NCBI RefSeq assembly: GCF_011386835.1
Contig: NC_088798.1
Location: 9,939,459-10,003,458 of the forward strand
Length of the DNA stretch: 64,000 nucleotides
Reading direction: 5' to 3'
Origin: Chrysemys picta bellii
Taxonomy: Eukaryota; Chordata; Testudines; Emydidae
Numbering within the stretch: position 1 is the stretch's first letter; every line of letters begins with the position of its first letter. Position numbers and translations under genes: made by a program. Shown in pieces: positions 10,910-20,580 of this stretch. A model generated the notes under the pieces. It saw only the letters and a program-made list of their open reading frames with translations, was not told the origin of the DNA and searched no databases.

Positions 10910-11760
10910 GTTTTGCTCAAGAGGGCGTTTGGGCCCTCAATGACTGGGAGATGCTTTCCTTGTTCCATGGATGAAGGAGCCTTCTGTATGTGTTTCCTCC
11001 AATACCTTTGATATTGAAAGTGTAAACAAGATCAAGCAAGACAAAGCCAAGGTCATATTCATAGTTCCAATGAAGCCAAGATAGGCCTGCTCCCCTCAGC
11101 TAATTGGTCTTGCTGTTTGTTTGGTGATCAGTCTTCTGTCCATTCCTCATCTCTCTCTTAAGATGCATGTCAGACTCTCCATCCCAACTTGGGAATTCTC
11201 CATCTCAGGGCTTGGTTCTTCAGTGGTTCTCAGGAATCGAGACTTCCTGTTCTGCAGAGGTACAGCAGGTGTTTCTAAACAGTAGGAAAAGTTCTATGTG
11301 GAACACTTTCAAAAATGGAAGAGAGTCCACCATCGGTGTGACAGTGGTGTCTTTTTTTTTCCATTCCTCCCTCTCAGCTGTCCTTGACTATCTGTTGGAA
11401 TTTAAAACAAATCAGGATTATCTATGAGTTATATCAGAATTCACTTGCAGGTATAACAGCCTTCCCTTTCTTAGTTGAGGGATTCTTATTGTTTGCTTAT
11501 CCCATGATGGTAAGATTATCAAGGGATTGGGAAACTTTTTTTCTCAAATTAGAGACCCCCCCCACCATATGGAATCTAAACTTATTACTGAACTGTCTTA
11601 TGAGACCTCCCTTCGAACAATTGGATACCTGTTCTCTTCTTAGCTTCTTCATGGTGGAATATTTTTGGTGGCCATCACTTCTGCCCAAAAGGTCAGGAAA
11701 ATTGGATCTTTAAAGGCAGAGCCTCTTTTTACAGTGTTTTTCAAGAACCATATCATATCA
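10910..11760 (+). pseudogene. Decayed DIRS element: end of polyprotein and recombinase N-terminal half
   Basis: After the LTR, 10911-11010 continues the methyltransferase-like tail of the DIRS polyprotein. From about 11230 the recombinase begins: an A-E-V-Q-Q-V-F-L-N-S-R-K segment matches S-V-Q-Q-I-L-L-S-S-R-K of the intact copy. Around 11500-11690, W-N-L-N-L-L and P-P-F-E-Q-L-D-T-C-S-L-L match W-D-L-N-L-V and P-P-F-E-P-L-A-T-C-S-L-L. Frameshifts are present. An ATATC-type microsatellite (about 11747-11768) marks the junction with the following CR1. Confidence 0.8.
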
Positions 11761-11769
11761 TATCATATT

Positions 11770-12768
11770 GCCTCTGTATAAATTCATGGTATGCCCACAT
11801 GCAGATGTGGTCGTCCCATCTCAAAAAAGATATATTGGAATTGGAAAAGGTTCGAAAAAGGGCAACAAAAATGATTAGGGGTATGAAATATCTTCCATAT
11901 GAGGAGAAATTAATAAGATTGGAACTTTTCATCTTAGATAGAGCAGTGGTTCTCAACCAGGGATTGGGGGCCTCAGGTTTCAGGGGGGCCTCCAAGCATG
12001 GCCAGCATTAGACTCACTGGGGCCCAGGGCAGAAAGCTGAAGCCCCACTGCATGGGGCTGAAGCCCAGGTCTCCGAGCCCCGCCCCCTGGGGCTGAAGCT
12101 GAAGCCTGAGCAATGAAGCTTCATGGGGGGCCCCTGTGGCATGGGGCCCCAGGCAATTGCCCTGCTTGCTACCCCCTGATGCCAGCCCTGGCTTTTATAT
12201 GCAGAAAATCAGTTATTGGGGAGCAGGTGGGCCATGGAGTTTTTATAGCATGTTGGGTCGGGGGAGTAAAGAGGGGAGGGCTCAGAAAGAAAAAGGTTAA
12301 GAACCTCTGTGCTAGAGGTCTATAAAATCAGGACTGGTGTGGAGAAAGTAAATAAGGAAGAGTTATTTACTCCTTTTCGTAACACAAGAACTAGAGGTCA
12401 CCAAATGAAATTAATAGGCAGCAGGTTTAAAACAAACAAAAGGAAGTATTTTTTCACACAACACACTGTCAATCTGTGGAACTCTTTGCCAGAGGATGTT
12501 GTGAAGGCCAAGACTATAACAGGGTTTAAAAAAGAATTAGGTAAATTCATGGAGAATAAGTTCCACAATGGCTCCAGGATGGGCAGGGATAGTGTCCCTA
12601 GCCTCTATTGCCAGAAGCTGGGAATGGGTGACAGAGGATGGATCACTTGATGATGACCTGTTCTGTTCATTCCTTCTGAAGCACCTGACATTGGCCATTG
12701 TTGGAAGACAGTATACTGAGCTAGCTGGACCTTTGTTCTGACCCAGTATGGCCGTTCTTATGTTCTTA
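11770..12768 (+). mobile_element. CR1 (L3-like) LINE 3' end, split by a hAT element
   Basis: The first part (11770-11935) encodes R-A-T-K-M-I-R-G and Y-E-E-K-L; the second (12318-12768) encodes [25 protein letters not shown] and ends in the CR1 tail TTCTTATGTTCTTA. It inserted into the DIRS recombinase and was then split by a hAT element. 5'-truncated and non-functional. Confidence 0.85.
11944..12309. mobile_element. Non-autonomous hAT-type DNA transposon, 366 bp
   Basis: Terminal inverted repeats CAGTGGTTCTCAACC and its imperfect complement GGTTAAGAACCTCTG, flanked by AGATAGAG (11936-11943) and TGCTAGAG (12310-12317), an 8-bp target duplication with two differences. Removing it restores the CR1 sequence. 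Interior GC-rich, non-coding. Confidence 0.8.
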
Positions 12769-13282
12769 GGTTTTGTTATGCCCACTTCCTAATTTTTTAC
12801 CTAATCTGTCATCTGAATTTCACATCAATCAGTCATCCATCTCCCAGTATTTTCCCCAAAACTACATCACACCTGGAGGGATGCTACTTTATATACCTTG
12901 GACTTAGGAAGGCATTAGCTTTCTGTCTGGACAGAATCAAACCATTTAGAAAAGTCTCCCAGACTGTTAATTTCAATTGCTGACAAGTCCAAAAGGTCCA
13001 CAAGTCTCCACCTTGTGATTCTCCAGGTAGACTTTTGGTTGTATTATTTCTTGCTATGAATCTGCTGATTTACAACCTCCTTCTATGGTGTCAGCCCATT
13101 CCATGAGGTCTTTTTCTACTTCTGTGACATTGCTTGAGCATGTTTCTATTGGGGAGATTTGTAAGGCTGTAGTATGGACTTCGATACACACTTTTACAAA
13201 AATTATGTGGTGGTTCATTCTTCTAGATCAGATGCTGTCCTTGGAAATGCAGTCTTGTCTTCAGTCTTGGACTCAGCTCTGA
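12769..13282 (+). pseudogene. Decayed DIRS recombinase C-terminal half
   Basis: Coding similarity resumes right after the CR1: F-H-I-N-Q (about 12820) is identical to the intact copy, L-G-L-R-K-A-L-A-F-C-L-D-R follows near 12900, and 13085-13200 contains A-H-S-M-R (the H-x-x-R catalytic motif) and I-C-K-A-V-V-W-T-S-I-H-T-F-T. The catalytic Tyr region is degraded. Several stops are present. Confidence 0.8.
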
Positions 13283-13319
13283 AGCTCCCCCCTTCAATTG
13301 AGGGCACTGTTTGGTAGTC

Positions 13320-13676
13320 ATCTGAAATGGAGCACCCATAGGGACACTGCTCAAAGCAGGAGAGATTACTCACTTTATGCAGTCACTGGAGTTTTGTAAG
13401 ATGTATCCCCCTGTAGGGGGCTCCACTACCTGTCCTCCTTCCCCTCAGCTTCAGAGTTTCCTCTGAAGAACTTTGCAGTGGAGAAGGAAATGAGGGCATT
13501 TTGCCCATGCAGCCCTATATAGCCTCGGTGTGGGGCATGAGGATCTGTAGGGGACATGCATGGACTGAATGGGCACTACTACCAAAAATGTCTGATCAGA
13601 GGTACATGCATATCTGAAGTGGAGCATCCATAGGCATACACAACCTGAAGAACTCCAGTTACTGCACAAGGTAATC
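13320..13676 (+). repeat. DIRS 3' non-coding end: internal complementary region and terminal repeat
   Basis: Two features mirror the intact element. A direct repeat TCTGAAATGGAGCACCCATA (13320-13339) recurs as TCTGAAGTGGAGCATCCATA (13613-13632). An inverted repeat pairs about 13364-13402 with 13641-13676 (TGCAGTCACTGGAGTT versus AACTCCAGTTACTGCA). This is the arrangement seen at 35171-35515, read in the opposite orientation. Confidence 0.6.
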
Positions 13677-13995
13677 CTCCTTACATACCCTACAGTAACT
13701 GTGGTTCTTTGACATGCTGTAGTGAGTGTGGAATCCATGACCCAACCACCGTCCCCGGTTTTCAGAGTCCTCAGCAACCAGAGGCTTTAAATTGCAAGGG
13801 CACTGAGGGTCATGTCTGCCCCACCTTCCAGGCCTTTGTAGAGGAGCATAAGGAGGCACAGGGTGCATGTGCAGTCCCAACAGACACGTATTCAAAAGAC
13901 TGGGATCTTGTGTGCATGTGGCAGAGGCACACCTACACTGGGATTTGTACTGACTGCTAAATCTCAAAGAACCACAGTTACTGAAGGGTAAGTAA
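13677..13995 (-). mobile_element. Terminal fragment of another DIRS-type element
   Basis: The segment begins with an edge containing CAGTAACTGTGGTTCTTTGA (13691-13710) and ends with its perfect complement TCAAAGAACCACAGTTACTG (13964-13983). The spacing is close to the 58-bp inverted pair at 35171-35228 / 35416-35473 of the intact DIRS copy. I read it as the 3' end of a different DIRS family, minus orientation, truncated inside. Confidence 0.5.
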
Positions 13996-14025
13996 TTGTT
14001 CTTTATGTTTGTCCATGAATTACCA

Positions 14026-14397
14026 TTAGAGCTGTGCAAAAATTTTTATGCCACTTGTCAAAACCAGAAAAAAGTCAAGCTTTCACTGAATGCAGAAGTC
14101 AATGTTGGTGTTTTCTCAACATATTTTTTTATTCTGACAGAAAGCTTGTTTTATTCATGTACTACTTCTTCACTCCTGGTAGAAAAAGTGGTGTGCCCTA
14201 GTTCAATGAAAGTACAAAAAAATCCCTTATCTAAACCACATCTTTCCCCCAGTTTATATGTTTAGCATTTCTTAAAAGACTTTGCTTGTGTAAATTGCAA
14301 AATCACATTTGAACAAATTTATAAATATTTACATACATTTGCATTTTCACCATATAAAAATCACAAAGTGCAAATTGAGAATTTTGCACAGCTGTAA
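14026..14397. mobile_element. AT-rich MITE-like element with terminal inverted repeats
   Basis: Ends ATTAGAGCTGTGCAAAA and TTTTGCACAGCTGTAAT are imperfect inverted repeats. The interior is AT-rich and non-coding. No clear target duplication seen. Confidence 0.5.
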
Positions 14398-15009
14398 TTT
14401 ATTTTGTAAAAAAATTGCTCACCATAATAGCCATATGAAATGCATACTATTTACATAAGAACCACAGTGGAAGAAAATAATTCTACAAGAGAATATATCA
14501 GTATTATACAAACACAAAAGATTTAGTCTAAAATAGTAGTCAATTTACTTTTCCTTTATTTTCATATGCCAGATTTCATCAACATCAAATTACAAACTTG
14601 GTATTAAACACTAGCTATACAGCTTTAAATTTTGCATAATCCTAAATAAATCAAAAGATTATGGAAATATACTGGGCCATATTCTGCCCTCAGATGTGTG
14701 CCTGTGTGAGGAAGATAAGCAATGTAAATGATATTGTGCAGCGTGTATGCTTCTAAAACATATTCCACATCAGTTCTGCCATCATCTTTGCATTATTCCC
14801 TTTGAGATTTTTCTGTCAGAAAAAGCTGTGACAGCATAGCCCTTAGAAAGGATGTCTTCAGATTTTAGGGGGATGCATTTGTGCCCTGTCATCACATCCA
14901 CATATTACCATCTTTATTCAATGATAGTTTCTGAGAATAATAAGGAAAAGTTAAAGCAACCCAATACAACGTTTGTAAATCACTCGATGTACATTGATAT
15001 TGGCAAAAT
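14398..15009. other. Intergenic DNA, nothing recognised
   Basis: AT-rich sequence with no open frame, repeat family or structured element that I can name. Confidence 0.5.
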
Positions 15010-15237
15010 GTCAGAGTCATAAAGTTTAAGTCCAGAAGGGACCACTAGATCATCTAGTCTGACCTTTTGTATATCACAGGCCACCAACACTACCCACCAC
15101 CTGCAAACTAAACCCAATAACGGAAATGGGATCAAAGTAAATAAAACCCACAGAAGACTAGGCTATTAAGTGCCACAGGCAGAGAACAGGAGGGACCAAG
15201 ATACAAAAGTGCTCAAGGCCCCTGCAATGTGTGACGG
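15010..15237 (-). mobile_element. CR1 fragment, minus strand, part 1
   Basis: Contains the CR1 3' segment AGTCCAGAAGGGACCACTAG followed by ATCATCTAGTCTGACC, in reverse. The solo LTR that follows splits it from 16530-16610. Confidence 0.65.
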
Positions 15238-15242
15238 GTATG

Positions 15243-16529
15243 TGTGACGGGTTGGATCACAGAAATCCCCTTGGGAGCTGCCACCCGATGTGCAAAGACT
15301 ACCCCTGCTTCTGTTTTCCCTGCCAGCTCAGGACTCCAGCACCCTGTCTTGCTGAGCCAGACACTCCTGTTTGGCTCCAGACACAGACCCAGGGTCTGAA
15401 TCACTTGTCCCAAAGCTGCAAGTTTACCTGAAAACAGCTCACAGTAGTGCGCTTGTCTTTAGCACTCAGATGCCCAACTCCCAATGGGGTCTAAACCCAA
15501 ATAAATCCGTTTTACCCTGCATAAAGCTTATGCAGGGCAAACTCATAAATTGTTCGCCCTCTATAACACTGATAGAGAGATATGCACAGTTGTTTGCTCC
15601 CCCAGGTATTAATACATACTCTGAGTGAATTACTAAATAGAAAGTGATTTTATTAAATACAGACAGTAGGATTTAAGTGGTTCAAAGTAGTAACAGACAG
15701 GACAAAGTAAGTCACCAAGCAAAATAAAATAAAATGCGCAAATCTATGTCTAATACAGACAGTAGGATTTAAGTGGTTCAAAGTAGTAACAGACAGGACA
15801 AAGTAAGTCACCAAGCAAAATAAAATAAAATGCGCAAATCTATGTCTAATCAAACTAAATACAGATACTCTCACCCTCAGAGATGTTTCAGTAAGTTTTT
15901 CTCAGACTGGACACCTTCCAGGCCTGGGCACAATTCTTTCCCCTGGTACAGCTCTTGTTGCAGCTTAGGTGATAGCTAGGGGATTCTTCATGATGGCTCC
16001 CCCCTCCCTCTGTTCTCTTCCCCCCTTTATATATCTTTTGCATAAGGCGGGAACTCTTTGTCTCTCTGGGTTTCCACCCCCCCTCACTGGAAAAGCACCA
16101 GGTTAAAGATGGATTCCAGTTCAGGTGACATGATCACATGTCACTGCAAGACTTCATTACTCACTTGCCAGCACACACATATACAAGAAGACTCACAGGT
16201 AAATACAGCCATCTGCAGACAATGGGAGTCATCAAGATTCCAAACCATCATTAATGGTCCACACTTTACACAATTACAATAGGCCCTCAGAGTTACATTT
16301 TATATTTCTAGTTTTAGATACAAGAGTGATACATTTATACAAATCAGATGATCATACTCAGTAGATTATAAGCTTTGTAATGATACCTTAGAAGAGACCT
16401 TTTGCATGAAGCATATCCCAGTTACGTTACATTCACTTATTACCGTATTTTCTCTAAAACTATCTCAGTTACATTATATTGACTTATTATCAAGTTTTTA
16501 TAAAACCATATAGACTGCACAACGTCACA
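15243..16529 (-). mobile_element. Solo LTR of an endogenous retrovirus, 1287 bp, with 5-bp TSD
   Basis: Ends are TGTGACGG and CGTCACA, flanked by GTATG at 15238-15242 and 16530-16534. A minus-strand AATAAA (TTTATT at 15649-15654) suggests minus orientation. No gag, pol or env remains. The LTR contains a perfect 96-bp tandem duplication (15656-15847), which lengthens it. It interrupts an older CR1 fragment. Confidence 0.8.
15656..15847. repeat. Perfect tandem duplication, 2 x 96 bp, inside the LTR
   Basis: Copies 15656-15751 and 15752-15847 appear identical. They lie next to the LTR polyadenylation signal, on the U3 side when read on the minus strand downstream to upstream boundaries cannot be fixed. 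Because 96 is a multiple of 3, the copies also read as a repeated peptide, which is coincidental. Confidence 0.9.
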
Positions 16530-16610
16530 GTATGATTAAATGAGATATACCCAGATAATTCTGGCAAGTAACCCGCACTTACACACTGCAGAGGAATCTG
16601 AAAGTGTGTT
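16530..16610 (-). mobile_element. CR1 fragment, minus strand, part 2
   Basis: Contains CCAGATAATTCTGGCAAGTA and CTGCAGAGGAATCTGAAA, which resemble inner CR1 sequence on the minus strand and continue the fragment ending at 15237. Confidence 0.5.
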
Positions 16611-17264
16611 AAGAAATGAACTAAAGGATTTGCAAAATGACTGCTATATGAAGATGGCTGAGAGGAATATTTGTTTTCAGAAGTTATTGTGTGTGCTGTG
16701 GATATGTACTATGGTGATTTTCTTTTTGCCAAAACACATCTTTTTTCTATTTTGTAGCACATTGTCTATATGTGTATCTTAGTACATGGGAATGGGTATT
16801 GCATGTTGGGGCAGTATGACTTAAAAATGTCAAGCAAAAGCTTTGCGGATGACACCTGTTATGGAAGGTAATACATCTATGGCAATACTGGAAGGCATCT
16901 GCTTGCCAAGATGTCACATGAATATGAGCAAAGGAAACAAAGCAAAGAAGTTAGTCTGCTGTTTGCTTTACTGAGCTGATTAGGATACCTCCTACTGATG
17001 CTGTTTTTTCTTGGGCAGTTGCTTAACATACTGCTATAGTACCATATAGATTGTTTTATTTGGTTATAAACCATTCTCATGATCACATACACTGTTCTAC
17101 AGTACATTAAGAGAACAGTCTCATTTGTGATTATTTCCACAGCACCCCACATGAGCATGTCATTTAATAGAAAAATAAAAGACAATTATAAGGCTCAGAT
17201 GATCATACTTCACAGGAATGAGGAGGAAAAGAAAAACTCCATGATGTTCCATTCATAGAGTTTC
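16611..17264. other. Intergenic DNA, nothing recognised
   Basis: No supported gene or repeat. Short open frames on both strands show no domain features. Confidence 0.5.
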
Positions 17265-17272
17265 CTCTAAAT

Positions 17273-17677
17273 TAGGGTTACCATACATCCGGATTTTCCC
17301 GGACATGTCCGGCTTTTTGGGCTTCAAATCCCCGTCCGGGGGAAAATCCCCAAAAGCCGGACATGTCTGGGAAAATCGGGACATGCCGGGCCGGGGCCCC
17401 GCGGTGCCGAGCCGGGGGCCGGAGCCGGGCTGGCGGTGCTGGGCCGGGGGCCGGGCCGGGCCGGGCACCCCAGGGCCCGAGCCGACCCAGGCTGGAGACG
17501 CTGGGGGGGCCAGCCTGGGCCGCGCCTCCTTCCCCCACCCCCCTGCCCTTACCTGTTTCAGGCTTCCCGCGAATCAAATGTTTGCGGGAAGCAGGGGAGG
17601 GGGCGGAGTTGGGGCGGGACGGGGGCGGGGCCTCGTGGAGTGTCCTCTTTTTGGACACTCCAAATATGGTAACCCTA
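17273..17677. mobile_element. GC-rich non-autonomous hAT-type element, 405 bp
   Basis: Terminal inverted repeats TAGGGTTACCATA and TATGGTAACCCTA are flanked by a perfect 8-bp duplication CTCTAAAT (17265-17272, 17678-17685), diagnostic of hAT-type transposition. The interior is very GC- and CpG-rich and includes an internal hairpin around GGACATGTCCGG and CCGGACATGTC. Open frames of up to 138 codons on both strands reflect base composition and are not genes. Confidence 0.85.
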
Positions 17678-17685
17678 CTCTAAAT

Positions 17686-18560
17686 CATTCTGCATGGAGC
17701 TGGTTTTCTCCAGTGGAATGAACAGGAGGTTCCACTCCTGTTTGCAGGATCAAGGTTCACTGATTTGTCAGGTCATGTAACAAGTTGATGAAGGCCCAGA
17801 ATTGAGATAGCAGGCATGTTGCAAATCAGGATTGAAGTAGATTGGCAGAGGTGTTTGGATGAAGTTTTAACAGGTGTAAATCACACTGTACTTTATTGTA
17901 GTCAATAGGTCTTTTGATATTTGCATTTATTCATAGTCATATTATAAATCTGAATTAAAATAGGAATAATTTTGTATCTACTCTCAAGAATCCTAGTTAA
18001 ACATTTTATCTTTTACTTTATAAGAGAAAATATAGTAGTAAGCTACAGGACTGGCCAGACTCAAGTCTTTTTGTTTGGTTATGGTGTAAAAAGGAAGCTC
18101 AAAAAGTTGATTAAAAAATAAAATAAATGGGGGGGGGGGGGGTGCATGTGTGTGTCCTGCTAGTTCTTTTACATTTGAAATGTAGGTCTTGTCAGCCCTC
18201 AAAAATCTCTGTGGGTCTCTATATTAGTCTTTTTTCCTTCGAATTTCCCGGTGCTACTATCACTGGTGCTAGCAATAGCGGGGATTAGTGTAGATTGAAT
18301 ATTTTAAATATTATGTCATCTAACCCTGCTCAAAACTAGAACCAGGGATAAAACAGTGGTTAAACTGTTGTTTACATTAACATTCCCACTTTGCTATTAC
18401 CTGTGGAGCCACATTGTTGGTAGCAACAGTGGGAATTTTAGAGAAAAAAGGCCAGAGATAAGGTGTGAAATCCTGACCTCAAAGTCAATGAGACTTTTGC
18501 CACTGACTTCAAGAGGGCCTGAACTTAATCCAAAACCTGTGTTAACTTGTGCACTGGTGG
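17686..18560. other. Intergenic DNA with a poly-G tract
   Basis: Nothing gene-like. A run of 13 or so G at about 18129-18142, followed by TGTG repeats, is a simple-sequence tract. Confidence 0.5.
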
Positions 18561-18584
18561 CATCACAAGAGTCAAGTGATTTTT

Positions 18585-18818
18585 ACTCAGGTCCCTTCTG
18601 CACTAGAAAATTGCATTGATGTAACTACGTCAGTCAAGGGTGTGAAAAATCCTCACAAAGTCTGTTTAGGCAGCACTATATCGAAAAATTCTTCTGTCAC
18701 TCTAGTTACTGCCTCTCACTGATGGGAAAACCCCTCCTGTGACCATAAGTAGTATCTACACTTGAAGTGCTACAGCGGCGCAGCTGTGCTGCTGTAGTAT
18801 TTTAAGTGTAGACAAGCC
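18585..18818. repeat. MITE copy with palindromic end
   Basis: Ends in CTACAGCGGCGCAGCTGTGC and TTAAGTGTAGACAAGCCCT. The same palindromic CTGTAGCGC / GCGCAGCTG end, inverted, occurs at 27010-27290, so the two are copies of one family. No coding content. Confidence 0.55.
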
Positions 18819-19480
18819 CTCAGACTGCTTAAAACTCTATTTTTTGTTTGCATTTGAAACACCTATTTAAATAACTAACTAGTATTTTGAGTAAAGGATG
18901 TCTTTAAAAAAAAAAAAACACTCTTGCCCCTTTAATGAAGGAGTTAGATCTCACAATAAACATGTTCTGAAATCTCCAGCACATCTTCCTCCCAAACCAG
19001 TGAAGACCAGATTTTTCATTCCTAATATTTCAAAGGTAAACAGGCTGAAAAGAAAACATATAAAACCCCAACTGTTCAGGTCCTCTTTATATATGATTAG
19101 AGTTAGATGGTAAATTCCTTGGTGAAGGAACCCCAAGTACTATGGGATCCCAAGTGGTTGGCCTCTAGGCACTACCACGATATAAATTATAAGGAAAGAG
19201 GCACAAGTTCAATTAAAAAAAAAATCCTTGGCAGTCCAGCTTTAGTATCAACCTGCAAATTTTAAAAATGACTTGTGGGTGTCCAGGTGCTCAATGTGTG
19301 CATAAACTACTCTATTTTCTGAGTGCAATGGGAGCACCTCATCACCATCTTTGGGTGCCATATTCTGACTATGTGCACAAACCTGAGCTTTTGCTCTGGC
19401 AGTGACTGTCTTCCAGTTCTGTATTTGTACTGCACCTAGCACAAAGGGGTTCTGATCCATGATCAGGGCTCGCCTCCTAG
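18819..19480. other. DNA upstream of the RNF11 CpG island
   Basis: AT-rich, without a supported gene. The segment about 19405-19490 (GTACTGCACCTAGCACAA, TCTGATCCATGATCAGGGCT) looks like an old SINE or LINE tail, as also seen near 44.9 and 63.6 kb. Confidence 0.4.
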
Positions 19481-19639
19481 TCATATATAACCCACCCCAA
19501 ACAGGCACACACTACATTAAAATCAGGCCAAAAAAACCCCAACCAAACAAAAAAAGAAAACCAAAACAGTGGGGCAAAATCGCACCCCCCATTTTGGGGA
19601 GCAAGTTGAATTTGCTCTGCAAATGTGATCGTAACGCAT

Positions 19640-20580
19640 CACAGAAAGCATCCTCTTCGATTCGCTCCTCAGGGAGCGACAATGGGCAGCAGGAGCCCGC
19701 GAGAGAGCAGCCAGGCCTGGCCCTGGGAAACCTGTCAGCAGAGGGGAGGAGTGAGAGGAGGAGTTCCGAGGCCCGTGTGACAAAGCCCAGTGCGCACAAC
19801 GCTGGTGACCAGGAAGCAGAACAGCTCCTGGCTGCGGCTGGGGGACGGGCGCGGGCTGCACCTGAACCCAGCTGTCCAAACACAGCCCTGCCCCCCTTGT
19901 CAGCCGCCCTTATGGGGGTGGGGAAGTGAGGCCTCCTCCTCCCGCCCGCTGCTCCGCACAGGCCTCCCGGCCCCGGGAGGGGGAGGAGGCAGCACCAGGA
20001 GCCTGAGTGTGCGGGGCGAGGGAGAGACAGCGGGTCCCCGGTGCAGCCGGGTTGGCGCTAAGCCTCTTACGGGGAGAGACTGGCATGAGCCTCCCCAGCC
20101 GGGCTGCTGCTGCTGCGGGCGGCCTGGCGCTGCGAGGAGACTAAGGCGGGAGCGGACACTGAGGAGGAGAAGTCCTCTCCCCGCCGGGAACGATGGGGAA
20201 CTGCCTGAAGTCCCCCACCTCGGATGACATCTCCCTGCTGCACGAGTCCCAGTCGGACAGAGCCAGCTACGGGGATGGGACCGAACCGGATCAGGAGCCG
20301 CCGCCGCCATATCAGGTACTGGAGAGAGGGGAGTGAGGCAGACACAGAAGGGGAGAGGGAGGTAAAGGAGCCAGACGTGCCCAGAGAGGGATAAACACAG
20401 CCGTACACAGAGAAAGGGGGAGGTGGGACACAGGAAAGGGAAGGAGAACTGGAGCAAGGCAGAGAAGGAGAGAGGAACTAGAGATTGGGAGAGAGGAGGA
20501 GAAAGAGGAGGGAGGGGAGAGAAGAAAAACAATAGGAAGGAGGGAGAAAGACACTAACCGCTCTTTCCTATTTTAATTCA
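19640..20580 (+). promoter_or_regulatory. RNF11: CpG island covering the RNF11 promoter, 5' UTR and first exon
   Basis: GC content and CpG density rise sharply from about 19640 and fall after about 20580, centred on the RNF11 start codon. GC-box-like stretches (CCCGCCC near 19940, GGGGCGAGGG near 20015) fit a TATA-less housekeeping promoter; no TATA box is visible close to the ATG. The transcription start cannot be fixed from sequence. Confidence 0.75.
20193..20315 (+). CDS. RNF11: RNF11 coding exon 1 (residues 1-41)
   Basis: RNF11 is a small membrane-associated RING-H2 E3 ubiquitin ligase and adaptor that binds NEDD4-family ligases and takes part in the A20 ubiquitin-editing complex. This exon encodes 41 residues. 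Gly2 and Cys4 in M-G-N-C form the myristoylation/palmitoylation signal for endosomal membranes; D-D-I-S-L-L (11-16) resembles an acidic dileucine sorting motif; P-P-P-Y (37-40) is the PPxY motif for WW domains. The start has a strong context (A at -3, G at +4). The exon ends after the Gln41 codon at a GT donor (20316-20317), phase 0, and joins the exon at 62140. Near-complete conservation with mammalian RNF11 makes the call firm. Confidence 0.97.

Noticed and set aside
15653..15874. A minus-strand frame with a 32-residue repeat that looks like a repeated membrane protein
   Set aside because: It is translation of the 96-bp tandem duplication within an LTR.
17278..17721. Five overlapping frames of 71-138 codons on both strands
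   Set aside because: All fall in or run out of the GC-rich hAT-type element 17273-17677; composition explains them.
19459..20554. Long frames on both strands around the RNF11 start, up to 210 codons
   Set aside because: They are products of the CpG island and purine/pyrimidine bias beside exon 1; only the RNF11 frame has a known protein and a splice donor.
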